From positions 358,449-422,448 of the forward strand of contig LUGG01000038.1 in assembly GCA_001683735.1 (NCBI GenBank): a stretch of 64,000 bases of DNA, written 5' to 3'. Origin of the DNA: Grifola frondosa (Eukaryota; Basidiomycota; Agaricomycetes; Polyporales; Grifolaceae). Within the stretch, counting starts at the first letter, position 1. Each line of letters opens with the position of its first letter. The position numbers and the translations under genes were made by a program. Shown one piece after another: positions 33,669-45,700 of the stretch. The notes below the pieces were generated by a model. That model saw only the letters and a list, made by a program, of their open reading frames with translations, ran no database searches and had not been told where the DNA came from.

Positions 33669-34149
33669 GTTTAGGCAGCCTCGCCAATGACCAACAGACG
33701 ACCATTTGGGTGCACCCAGTCGTTAATCCGGGCCTGCTTGCAGGTGCTGTGGCGGCGCGGTGTGTGTGTGAACGTAGGGCCTTCCCATGCCACACGGGGA
33801 AGCACATGAGCATGTGCGTACGTGCGTGCATGTTTGTGCGGCCCATCGACGACATGCCCGGATGTGGGGAGTGCAATGAGGTCGTCTTTGGACGACACAG
33901 CGCGGCCTGCCATACCTCGACGATGCGCTGACCTGCACGCCGTCTTCGACAGCATGCTCAGACGTTGCCTTGATTGCCTTGATCTTGGGCTGAGCGCTGC
34001 TTGACGCCGCTGACGCCGCACTCGCGGGGTGGGGGGAGGGGGGATGATCAAAGCCATGAATAGAGGTAATTCAAACTTGAACGCGAGAGGCAAAATAGCG
34101 AAGCAGACGACGATACCGATAGTGGCAGCGCAAGCGTAGATAGATTGTG

Positions 34150-36700
34150 GACGACAGTGGAAAATTCGGGTTCCATCAAGGCGATAGCATGTTCGGGAAG
34201 CTGAATGGCGCTATCTTCTGGTGGTAACCACCGGCCACGGGACGGAACTATTGGAGGCTCTGTAGCTGAGCTTGGGCTTGAGCGAAATCTGTAGCGTAGT
34301 TGTTTCCTGTCTAGACAATGCCGGCGACCGACTCCTCCATCTTGAAAATCTATGACGTCAGCGCTACGACTGGCCTGGTGACGGTCCTTCCAAACCAGTT
34401 CTTCAAAACCTTCGCATCGTTCGTCATGGTAAAGATAACCGAGAAAGTCAGACGATTCTGACCCGGAACAAGACTGCATAACTGCTCGCTCAAAGTGGGC
34501 GGCAACATCGGCACCGATCGCTGCACAAGATACACACTTGTAGCACGCTTGCGGGCATCCGGATCCAGTGCCGTGTTAGGCTTGGAGAAATATCGCTATG
34601 TGCACTCCGATGTCATAAGTAACATCATCATTGAGCTTGATGGAAACTGCATCGTTCAAGTTCTTGGTATCTTCAGGACCAATGGTGAAGATCCGTTCCT
34701 TGCGCAAGTCCTTGCGAACATCGAGCTCGCGTTCTGGAATGCTGATCATTCATCCGGTCAAATAAGCACCTACACAAGAGACATAACTCACGTCCAAGGG
34801 GTAGGAGGAAAACACTTCACGACGTTTTCGCTGAAGTCCTCAGTGGGGAAATTGCAGTCTTTGAGGAGAGTACTGGTCTCTACTTGGATATCTCCAAATG
34901 GTCCGAGTTCCTCGACCAATGTGCCAAAAGGATGAAGTGAACTGATTGGCTGGTAAAGAGTAATTAACGCATTGAATTGCATGAGGATCGGTGATCTTGC
35001 ATGACGCCTAATGCATGCAACAAAAAGCTTGTCAGCACAGACTTCCGAGTTCTGAACGAAGTCGGGAGGCACCTGTTCTGTGGGAATCGCGATGAGCGGC
35101 ACACGCTTGTCGGTAGGTTTGAACCAAACAATCTTTGGTCGCTCGATAGGACACCTGGGTTCGTCGCCGCGGTCTGCCTCTCTCTCGCGATGCTCAGCCT
35201 CCTGCTTTTCCTTCATAGCAGCAGATGAGGGTCGCAACAAACCCCAAGGCCCAGAAAAGGCCCAGGCATCCGCTCCACGACAGCAACGACGTGTCCGGCG
35301 AACTGAGCTTTGACATCATCAATAGCCCTGCACAAACGTTCTGTCAATCGACTGAGAACAACTTACTATCTTGTCCCGTACTCCTCGTCCTCAAATAACA
35401 TAAGGCCTTGTCCATCGGCCTCAACGTCGTCCTTTTTTTGTCATTCTTTCGCCCGGCAACACCCTTGAGGTCGTAGACAGAGTTCTCGTCCTTCTTCCTC
35501 TTCTTCTCTTCTTTTTCCTTCTCCGTACCCCAGACCTCATCAACGTCCAGCAATTCTACGGCAACGATGTCGCCTTCAAGAGCGCGATTACGGTTCTTAG
35601 AACCACAGATGTAGATATCGGCGTCTAGAACTTCAGTTGCGACGTATGCGTCGGAACGATTACGTTTGTTGACTCGTAAGATACCCATAACAAGTTTTCC
35701 AGCGACAAGAAGTAGTGGCAAGGAAGCCTGAGGGAGATAAGGAGCGAACAGCGACTTGCGCTGAGGTTGGTTAGACTGCTGTTGGAGCTGTGATTGGAAC
35801 TGTTGTTGCTGCTGCGGAAGAAGGTTGATGCCGCCGAGTCCTAGACTCATCATATTGGCGGCCATCGTGTTGGGCAACATGTTCGGGAAGCTGAATGATG
35901 CCATCTTCTGGTGGGGAACCACCTGCCGCAGCACGGAACTGTTGGAGACTCTGTAGCTGAGCTTGGGCTTCAGCGAGATCTGCAGCGAAATTGTTTCCTG
36001 TCTGAATGCCACCGACGCCTCGATCTTGAAAATTTATCATGTCAGACTATTCCCTGTGAAGAGGCACTGAAACTCACTGATGCGCCAGCTGGAATCACAG
36101 CGGTTGTGCTGAGAAGCCCCATCCAGACTAACAAGAGGTGCGAAGCCATCGTCGAATCCATCCTGACTGGCGGAAAAACCAATAAAACCAAGACTGGGAT
36201 CACCTAGTCCTACACTCATCGGGACCGTGTTGTGTACACGTCGGTGGGTGGTCCCACGTCCAGTGCAAGCCCAGGCGTCTGGAACGACAATACCTGGTTT
36301 AAAGCAAGCTGCTGGTGAGAGAGGCAATCTAATACGACGTCTTTGGCATGTTATGAACAGCAACGAAGCAATCTGACTCACCTGCTTCGCCATAATACCA
36401 GATATCTCCGCCTCGCCATCCGGCTGCCTTTGAACCAGGTCAAGAGCATGGAGATCAAACCCGGGAGGCATTTGTTGTTGAGGGAAATGGAAACCTGCAT
36501 CCTCCTCGTTGATTGGGGGGCGCATAGTCACGATGCAACTGGGACGTCTCGTGGTGCCAAACATAAAGTTAGGAGCAAGCTGCGGACGACCAGATGGCCC
36601 GAGGATGTCTCCCTGATCCTGCTCAACAAGCGCAGCAAATTGAGGTGCGATATATTTTGGGGAAGAGATCTCGATGGCGCGGATGACCAGACTGATAAAC
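34150..36700 (-). pseudogene. SSD1: Truncated and rearranged SSD1 homolog (RNB-family RNA-binding protein)
   Basis: SSD1 is a fungal RNA-binding relative of RNase II/Dis3 that controls cell-wall mRNAs. On the minus strand one can follow PQFAALVEQDQGDILGPSGR, HNTVPMSVGLG, DGFDDGFAPL, RKSLFAPYLPQASLPLLL, DAYVATEVLDADIYICGSKN and ALEGDIVAVELLDVDEVWGT (cold-shock domains). Then come PKIVWFKPTDKRVPLIAIP, HPFGTLVEELGPFGDIQVET and FPTEDFSENVVKC, and the start of the RNB domain (VYLVQRSVPMLPPTLSEQL, VLKNWFGRTVTR near 34380). The rest of the RNB domain is absent. Instead, 34180-34360 repeats the earlier segment 35860-36040 (VIDFQDGGVG versus MINFQDRGVG; PPEDSAIQLPEH versus PPEDGIIQLPEH). Frame breaks are frequent. 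It is a pseudogene. Confidence 0.8.
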
Positions 36701-36833
36701 ATTAATATTCTCTTGTATCTCGCCTTCTTCGGCCTGAACTTGTCCGCATGTCTAGTTTGTGCGTGTTTATCTGATTTGTATCCAACTTGACTTCTGCCTC
36801 CATCATCTCCCTCACAACCCTGCCCACTCACCA

Positions 36834-39597
36834 TGGATGCTGCGAACTCCTACATATTTTATTCGCAAGGATTGGATTGTAGGTCCAAATCAATATCCAC
36901 AAATTACTTTATTTACATTGTTACAGTCATACCTGCAACTGGTTCCACAATTGATCCAGGATATGAAGAGCTCATGAATGAATTATTCCCCGGTAATGTT
37001 GAGCAATTATCTTTCTATTGTTTGCTAACCAATCTGTCAGAAATTGAAAACATCAACCCATCTCGTATGTACAATTTGAATTTCAAAAAATAACATTATT
37101 GATTCTCAATTATAGAAGTACTTTCTGAACAACAACAAAACATCAGTAAGAATTTTCTGATTTTACAGCTAATTTATTTAATGACCAATTGAACAGTATT
37201 TCAACATGGACAACTAGAGGGTAAGGCTTCACTTTATAACATATGGATATTGTTCATCTAATATTATTGAACAGGTATCATACAGCAACAACAAACATTG
37301 AGTAAGTATTTGTGCTATTTTCAATTTATTCAAAACATTTTAATTTAATTTTTCATAGTATCTCAAATTGAACAAATGTTATGTAAGTGTATACTACTAT
37401 TAGTTTTTGTAAATCTAATTTCAATATTTCTTTCTTTTAATAGCTGTCCATCAGGGCAATAACACGTTGGGTAGATACTTATTATATTATAACATCTTGA
37501 ATACTTCTAAATTCAAATAGTCTACCAACTTCATCAAGTCAAATGTAAAAACTTTTTTCTTTATTTTTTATCATTTTTAACAAATATCACTTTGATTATA
37601 GCAAGCATGACCATGCAAAAACAATCTCTCTGTAAGTATTTATGTTATTATTATTTTGAAACACTTGCTCAAGGTTGTATAGCCTCAGTAGTTTTTCAGC
37701 TTTCTTGTATGTTTGAATCTATATATTTTACAATAATTACAATAATTTGTTATAGATGCTTCATCACAATTGGGAAACATAACCATTAGTGAGTGTTAAA
37801 TCTTTTATAAAGACACTAATAATGCTCAGTATATATTGTATATAATTATCAAGGTCAATGTAAGTATTTGATTTATACTCATTACAATATCAAACTCAAA
37901 CCCAAATAGATATGAACAATATAGCACAACAAGGGATCTGTAAGTTTCAATTTCATGTTTTTAAGGGTCCCCATCAATATTGCGTGTAAAATCCAGCTTC
38001 ACAGTTCAATGGTAAGTTTAATTATTAAATTTAAAGAATTTTAACAGAAATTTAAATAATAGCACAAGTGGAGACTCAAGATGGTCCAGCACTTAGTCAA
38101 TTTGAGCAACTTGATGGTAAGTGTTCAACTTTCTTTTTTGAAACATTATTTATAGCTTTAATTGCAGTATTGCCTGTCAACGAGGACCACTTGGTGCCTA
38201 TCCACTTGGGACCTGGTATGTTTTAAATTCTACATATGATATATTTTCTGATTTAAAAATCAATAGTTGATCTATTTCCTCATAACATTCCAAGTCATCT
38301 TTTTTCTGCTACACCATTAAACCACCAATTGTCCAAATTATATCTTCGCCCTGAAATGTTTTCTGCTATATTTTTTCAAAGCCTTCCAAATCCTTCCCCC
38401 ATTGTTCCATGGTTAACGTGGACCAATATTATTAACCTTGCTGCCCAGTATATGCGTGCTCATATTATTTTAGATAAAGGATTCGAAAAAATTCCCAATC
38501 TTGCCCAGGACTTTCTTCACACCTGTGTTATTGATGCCATAGCTACTATCTTGGAACAACAACCAAACACCATTGTTATACCTGGTCTGAATAGTTCCAA
38601 TTTGCCCAGGGTACTTATGGATGTCGATCAAGCCATAATCAGTAAGTTTTGTTTTTATTCGTTGAATTTAAATCTGAAATCATTCTGCAGCCAATGTAAT
38701 GCCAGTCACACCAGTGATGGATTTGGTAAATGGCTATGTAATTATGCCTCTTATTTACTTTACAAATACTGATTCATCCATTTGTATAGCTTCACCATAG
38801 ATATTATGACTTTTTTAGTGAGGCACGTGCACACATTGAGGCATTCTTGGGCTCACAGCCTAGCCCTACCTACCCCAATGATCCTCCCCACTATATTCCT
38901 GGCTTTTTTTATCAAATACCATCCGACTCTGACAGTATTCCTGTCAGCAAAGAATTTGCTCGCATCTGCGAGCATCTTCTAACTGATGAAGAAAACAATG
39001 GATTGGGACCTCCTTCACCACGACCAACTCTGCAACTTTTCTTGCAGCATGTACTAGAGGGCGAAGATGATCAACAGGTAAGTTCAGATTAATTAGCTTT
39101 AATTATCTTTGGTATTGACATCATCTTTTTCAGCCAGATCGACTTCATGCAACAGTACCCCATCCCTGCTGGCAGAAGGCCCGCTTGTCATTTCATAGGG
39201 GGAAACACTCTCTTTTGGCATTTGTACAAATGGGATATGGAATTTGGCAGCTTGATCGACAAAAGTTGCCTCAGTACTATGGTAGAAACTCAACGGCTTT
39301 TTTGGCAACAATTGTAAGTGATTTGAACTCCTTGATCTTGATTTTGGCCTAATACCTTGGTTACATTAGCTTATCAATATCCTGGCTAGCTGGCACCACA
39401 AAGCATGCACAATGCTAGGTGGCCCTATTGCATCCGAACACATGGAATTTGCAGAAGACTACCTCAATACAGCATGTGTTCGCCTTAATGATCCTGTTGG
39501 GTATGACAGGTTATTAGCAACGTATGTCGAGTATAAGGTCAGGTTTTCTCAGGAGCATGAAGTCTCTATTGAATCAGCTTGGGATGATGAAGCATGA
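36834..39597 (+). CDS. AT-rich gene with a run of microexons, unknown function
   Basis: The composition drops sharply to AT-rich here. After an opening exon, a chain of tiny GT-AG exons encodes a Gln/Asn-rich stretch: 37359-37382 (24 nt), 37444-37470 (27), 37521-37544 (24), 37602-37631 (30), 37756-37788 (33), 37854-37859 (6), 37910-37939 (30), 37997-38011 (15), 38063-38116 (54) and 38168-38215 (48). A 375-nt exon follows at 38267-38641. All are multiples of three and split codons after the first base, so any can be skipped without loss of frame. Later exons encode a globular-looking part (YMRAHIILDKGFEKIPNLAQ, KARLSFHRGKHSLLAF, IWQLDRQKLPQYYGR) and the gene ends at 39597. No family is recognised. 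Exon joins near 38725-38815 are uncertain. Confidence 0.6.
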
Positions 39598-39804
39598 TGG
39601 TCTGCTTGATTTTCCCTCAATTGATAACTCTTTCCATCTCCATATGCCATAGTATGATTCTTACATGCCCACCCTCTCACAATTTACTACATTTAAATAT
39701 GCACATATATCACACTATGCTTTGAAGTTCATGCAGAAGAAATATATTGATTCTATGTACATCAGGTGAAACTATCTAACTATCTACATTATCAAGGGAA
39801 CCAA

Positions 39805-40400
39805 CAACAGTGACAACATTGAGGTCAATGGAGGGGATCAGCAGCATGGTGGCACCAACAACGTTGAGGCCAATGGAGGGGATCAGCGGCACAACAACAT
39901 TGAGGTCGATTGAAGAGGATCGGCGGCACGATGACGCTGAGGTCAATGGAGGCAATCGGCGGCGTGGCGGTGCCGACGACGTTGAGGTCATGGAGGGATC
40001 GGCGGCAAGACGACATTGAGGCCGATGGAGAGGATCGGCGGCGTGGCGGTGCCGACGACGTTGAGTCGATGGATGGGATCGGCGGCACGACGACGTTGAG
40101 GCCGATGGAGGAGATCGGCGGCGTAGCGGCGCTGACGACGTCGCCGATGTACTGCTACTCGCCGCCCATCTTGGAGGGGATCGACGGCATGCGGTGCCGA
40201 CGACGTTGAGGTCGATGGAGGGGATCGGCGGCACGACGACGTTGAGGTCGAGAGGAGGTCGGCGGCGTGGCGGCGCTGACGACGTCGCCGATGTACTGTT
40301 ACTCGCCGCCCATCTTGGAGGGGATCGACGGCATGGCGGTGCCGACGACGTTGAGGTCGATGGATGGGATCGGCGGCACGACGACGTCGAGGCCGACGGA
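39805..40400 (+). repeat. GC-rich minisatellite at the outer end of the left inverted arm
   Basis: Variants of GACGACGTTGAGGTCGATGG + AGGGGATCGGCGGC, about 36 bp, repeat throughout. A longer unit containing GTCGCCGATGTACTG(C/T)TACTCGCCGCCCATCTTGG occurs twice (about 40140 and 40285), and a variant lies inside the arm. The right arm has only one such unit at its outer end. Confidence 0.8.
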
Positions 40401-40621
40401 GGGAGGGCGAAGCGTAGGGAACCGGCAAAATGACGGCGCTGACAATGTCGCCGATGTACTGCTACTCGCGCCCGTCTTGTCGTATCAGAGCCTCCCCTCG
40501 GTGGCGAGCGTAATGTCGGCAGGGATCGAGATGCAGACAGCGCGTACTCCGCGACTGCGCCAAAAATCGAGAGACCTGTCAGTAATGGATTCAACAGAGA
40601 AGAGGAGAGAGAGAAAACTCA

Positions 40622-41358
40622 CTTTTCACGATTGCCGTTGTCCCCCTGGACGAGCATGATCTTCTCCGCTACGTCGCGGCCTTGCTCGAAGGCGCAGAAG
40701 CCGAGGACGCTACCCATCCGCGGGTACGTCTTCTTGTTGCCGTGAGTGACACCCATTTCACCGCCGGCTGTGACGTTGAAGCCGGTGAGGCCGTCGTTGT
40801 CGTCGACGTCGTTGGTGGAAGGTACTGTGAGAGCTCCTTTGAACTAGGAGGCAACATGCGCGGTAGCCGAGAACTTGTGCGATGGGATGGGAACAAACCT
40901 TACCGGGAAGATAGAACTCGCCGTAGAGGCTCGACATCCTTGAGGGCGCCGCCGCCGCCGAGCTTCTTCTCAAGCCAGATCTCGTGGTAGGCAGTTGTGC
41001 CGGGGAGGGGGGGAGGTGGTGACTGATGGATTTGGCAAATTCGTATGCCTAGTTATGCAGCTTCGAGAGCGACGGGAGCGCCGATACGATGACGTTCCTG
41101 GCGGGAAGTGTGAGATCTGGATCTGGATATGAAGAGAGAGAAAGAACGACGCACCGGTTGATATCACCGTACGCGGCGAGGGTGTCGAGGAGGGCGTGGT
41201 TAATGTCCTGGATGACCGCCTTCAGGTGTCGCTTGATCACCCCGTGGAACTGGGACGTCTGCCGCGTCGTGATCTTCAGCGTCCCCCATGCTCGTCTGCA
41301 ATCCTGTCCGGCAGCAGCCACTGCTCCGGCCTGCACACATCCCCAGGCATCCGCACCT
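40622..41358 (-). pseudogene. Sulfite reductase beta subunit fragment (left arm)
   Basis: This matches the siroheme-binding hemoprotein that reduces sulfite to sulfide. Visible are [20 protein letters not shown] (the conserved T-x-RQ-x-x-Q-x-H motif), [77 protein letters not shown] and EKIMLVQGDNGN. The Cys motifs that bind the 4Fe-4S/siroheme centre and the rest of both halves are missing, so it is a captured piece, not a working gene. The copy in the right arm reads the same way on the plus strand. Confidence 0.8.
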
Positions 41359-41399
41359 AAATCATGAAGCTGAATTTGTGCCTTGTTGCGTGACAGAAT

Positions 41400-42540
41400 A
41401 CAATGCGAGTCCACGGCGACTTCGGCCTTTCTGGGATTTCGGGCACAGCAACCATCGAAAGAAATGCAGACTGCAAAGTGAACAAGAGTCAGGTATGCAA
41501 TCGCATGTTAATAAAGGCTGACCTTTGCAACGCCTTCGCCTGCCTCTGTAGTGGCAATGACTGGAGACTCGAGCTTCTCTTCAAAGTCCATATGTTGCTG
41601 AATATCTTCAGGCTGTCGGGGCTGTTACAGCAACCTCGACAACGACCTCGGGCGATTCCACAGTGGGGATACTCCGCACAGAGGCAGGCGATGATGATTC
41701 CGCCTCTTCAATATCGACGACTACAATGACCTGGGCAGTGCCAACCGAACTCCACCATGAGAGCTCACGGAATATGAAAGAATCCAAGGAGAGATCGGAG
41801 CCTCAGTAGTTGTGACAGGAATTGAGGAATTAACGAGCTTGTATTGTCTTAGTTAGCCAGCGTATATGATCAATCCCAGAGCAACCTACCTCCGAAGCAT
41901 CTTCCACGGTTGTTGCGATGACGGGAATTGGTACATCGGCCTCCTCCTCAAGTCCTGATTCGGTAGCGATAACCGCCCCGACTTCGGCTTCTTGCGGTGT
42001 TGCAAACTCACCAGTTCTTCTTCCACTACAAGTCAACAGCAGAGTCAGAGGTCCCGACAACTAGTGTCTCAACGGCTGTAACGGTCTCGCCGGCTGGACA
42101 GGCAGCCAGGCAGCGGCTCCACGGTGCTGAGTTCAGGAAGTGTGGTCGCCTCAGCTTTGGGTGAACGAAGACTACTGAATTAACAGGATATGAGGAAATC
42201 CACGGTGACTTCGGTCTCTCATCAGTATCTGTAGCCTCAACCAAAGACATTCTTTGCTTGTGGATTGACGAAGGTACGTTAGCAGCATTCACTTGGGATG
42301 TACTTCCGTCACATACCTTCGTGACGAGATCCGCGTCAGACGTCGAAATTGAGGGAAGTCCAGCAGATTGATCATCCTGTGAGGACTCCACAATAGGCGC
42401 AACGACAACGGTATCGGAAATCGCGATCTCCGGTACAGCAACAACGGCTGCAAAAAGCTACTCCAGCTCTTCAATCTCATCTTGTTTTGGACCGCGGTGG
42501 TGGCGATCTGGAGACCTGTCGAGGGAACGCGCAATGATCA
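41400..42540 (-). pseudogene. Fragment of a low-complexity repeat protein (left arm)
   Basis: Acidic Val/Glu/Pro-rich pieces recur with an SPW motif: RPKSPWISSYPVNSVVF, PISPWILSYSVSSH and ERPKSPWTR. Acidic links such as EAEVGAVIATESGLEEEAD separate them. It resembles part of a disordered agaricomycete repeat protein and has frame changes between units. Function is unknown. An equal copy sits in the right arm. Confidence 0.5.
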
Positions 42541-42785
42541 CCGCGTGTCTGGAAGTACCATACGTTCAACTTACCAGAACTTCAAGTCCTCAACCCGTTA
42601 GCGGCACCCGTACCCATATCGACCATGTTCACAGTAGACCTTCGAAAATTCATCTAAATAACGAGAAATTAGCTTCACCTGACATTCTGAACGTGGAAGA
42701 ATTAGAGAGGAGAAATTAGAGAGGAGATGGACAGCAATGTGGGAAACGCAACGCCCAGTGGTTTTGCAGACTTGCAAATAGTGAT

Positions 42786-45700
42786 ATGACGCGGATGTAC
42801 AAAAGGACGAAAGGGAATGATGGCAGCACCTCAACATCCGAGCCCTCTCTACGCGCGTCCGCCAGGAAGAAACCTGGTTTCTGCGCGCTCAGGCCTCGGA
42901 CACGAAGTTCTTTGGATGAAGTGGGACTTGAGTTCGGAATCCCAGTGTTACGGCGGAGTTACAATCGCAGCGTGGTGATTCTTAATCACTGCGGAACCCT
43001 CAGAATCTAAAGCGCCGGATATGGTCTTGACTCCGGACCTCTCCGGAGTTGGCGCACAATACTGAGCATTTCTGTCGCGTCTCTCGATCTGCCTCATCCA
43101 CATATTCCGTGCTTAAGATTCTCGACATAACTAAGCTTTTGAAATCATGTATTTTGTATATTCTCCGTAATCCGAGTATTTTCAGACTCTAGCACTCGAC
43201 CTCTCATGAGACCCCTTCGACTCAGATATACCGGCATTTCGAGCCTCTCCCGAACCCCATATGAAGACTCTGCGGCATGTAGAGTCTCATGGCTATGCCT
43301 TAGTGCACCGGGCTGTCTGATTACTTGATCAATGTTCTCTCGTCCGTCCACCACCACGACGAAGTCTCTTCGCACATCAGCCACCCTACCAGTGTCCCGC
43401 CCCAAGACCTTTGCAAGATGCACCGTGAGGACTGGACTAGGGCGAGAAGTTGGTGAAGGTCCGGTCCAATCAAGAACATCCAATAATGCGTTCCTACGGG
43501 TGAGTACACGATGGACACGGATTCCAAGAGCTTGTCTCTCCGGAAGAAGATGCAGGTAGATAATGCAGCCTCGCGAACAATGTGCAGCGCATGATCCTCA
43601 CAAAGAAGCTTGTGCCCGGTGCGCACCCCTTTCTGCATTGGAACGCACACTGATGTTTGGTCGTGGAACGTAAGGCAGACCTTCTACAACTGCGCGATGT
43701 TCCAGCTCCCCGGCGATGCGTGCAGGCATAATATCATTAGATGCAGAGCTCACAATGGTGCGTGAAGACAATTGGGATGGATGTATGCGCACGGGGGAGA
43801 ACTGGCAGTGCATGGATATCAATATTGACTATCTGTTCGAACAGCTGCCTGCGGTGGACAAGGAACTATTCAAGTGCGTCTTCTGCTCTATGCGTTATTG
43901 TTGGACTGATGAGTAAATGCTGATGCTGATGTGTGTGATAGGTACGGTGTGCTCGAGGTGAAACCTCAGAGTCAATTTGGGCAGGAGCCTCCATAGTGGG
44001 TCACAGAACTCGTGTTGTGGGCTTTTCCCAAGGTATGCATCCTTCCAACCTGAAATTAGAGTCATCTCACAAATTTATCCGCTGTGTTGAAGTTCAGGTA
44101 TGTGCTAACCTGTATGCATCTGGAACGGCCGTAACAGCTGATGTGCTTTCAGCGAGCAAATTGATTCAGGGGTGTGCTACCGTTCTACCCAGCCATGTCG
44201 ATCTTGTTCCATTTTGGCTTCCACAGAGTGAGTGTGTTGCTGCCTTTCAGGAATGCTTGGCTTAAGCGAGTTTTTGCAGTGCGCACAGATATCCTCAAGC
44301 CCGACACGATACATCTAACCTGTCTCGAAGAGCGAAGAGGATGAAGAGATGGACCTCGTGCCAGGTATGTTCTTGACCTATCTTCCCGTGCTAATTCTAA
44401 CGGAGCATTATAGCGAGGGACGAGGTCCCCATGCCCTCCACGACGCGGTACGCTCAGATGGGGTCTATGCCATCATTCACCACGCGTGCATCGCATCCGT
44501 CCCCTCGACTTTGTCACCGAAGTCGCCCATGCCCGGCGATCACCAATAGGTAAGATGCAGTTGCGAGAAATTGGCAGTCAAGCGATGCTGCGGGCTGCGG
44601 GGCAGCAGCAAAGGGATGGGGCAGGAGGGGTATGAACAGATACCTATTGTATACGGAGTCTGTATTGATTAAAATCATTAAATATCTGGTTCGGTACATG
44701 ACTGTCTCCCGAGCATCTACAGCTGAGAGAGCAATATGTACGAAGCCAGAAAATCCGTCTGCGAAGGCATCTAGAGCCAGTTGAACTCTGCAGATCACAC
44801 ATTCACGAGCTCCGGAAATCACACATTTATTGAGCTGTATATTCCGAGTTCGTGGCCTCGGGAACCACTCTTCGGTTTGGCACAGCTGTCATGTTCGGCG
44901 CCGCAGATTCTTCTGATCTCTGGCGCCTCTCAGGCGCTTTAGATTCTGGGGGTTCCGCTGCCAGTGAATATATCGGGCCCGCTTCGAATAGAAATTAGTG
45001 CTTCTGTTCAGCATTTAGCGCTGAACAGCCCGACTCTGACGCGGGGTGATATGTCTCCCTGTGTGCAATCAACGTCATGTCGTTCAAGAGGCAGGAACAC
45101 AGCGGTGAAATCCCTCTCAAAGTGCTTCATCTGCACCGGTGGCGGGATCGGCGAGCCGTGTCGCTTTCAAGGTGTGTATATGCTCTTCTCGGACATTACC
45201 AACGTTTTGCATGCTTTGACCTCTTTTGATTACAGGCACACGCATTGTAGATGGTATTTCTAAGAGGGATACCTATTCCGTCTCTTTCAGTTTCCCACCA
45301 CCTTCGGCCCCACACTTTCCACAAGTTTTCACCCGACCTTTCACAAGTGATGAGATCGATGAGATGATGGTGAGTACTAAGTTGCCTTCAGCAAACTCGA
45401 AGTCATACGCATGATCAATAGAAAGTCTGCGCTCATTATTTGCTACCGGTATTGGAAGAGGAGAAGGAACACAATCGAGGTAATCGACTGTTGACGCGTG
45501 GCAGGGAACTTAATGAGCGCGTCACTTGCGGTATGTGATAATTTATCTAAACTTCACGCGCTGTCCTTGCATCCTCTCTTTAGATGAGTGTAATACGGAA
45601 ATATTCGCTGTATCTTGGTTTTGCACTTGTTGTGGACGAGAACTCTGCGACGAGTGCTGTAAGCATGCGAAATCCATCAGTACGCACAGTCGTGGAAAGG

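Larger units (their letters stand above)
40383..45025. repeat. Left inverted arm (about 2.66 kb plus a 1,980-bp insertion)
   Basis: 40383-42986 and 44967-45025 are the inverted counterpart of 61412-58752. Translated pieces match along the whole length: segments of 61, 81 and 108 residues are identical, and one of 121 residues differs once (GTSDS versus GTLDS). The outer edge is ACGTCGAGGCCGACGG; the inner edge fades after GCGCTGAA near 45025. The arm holds parts of a sulfite reductase gene, a repeat-protein gene and exon 1 of the JmjC gene. The 1,980-bp element at 42987 is absent from the right arm. Confidence 0.9.

Noticed and set aside
34495..34935. A 146-codon plus-strand gene
   Set aside because: It is the complement of SSD1-like coding sequence on the minus strand.
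39776..40594. A 272-codon Ser/Arg/Pro-rich protein on the minus strand
   Set aside because: It is translated minisatellite; all frames are open because of GC-rich repeats.
44964..45263. A separate small gene starting at 44964
   Set aside because: The frame continues that of exon 1 of the JmjC gene across the AAT duplication, so it is the second half of an interrupted exon.
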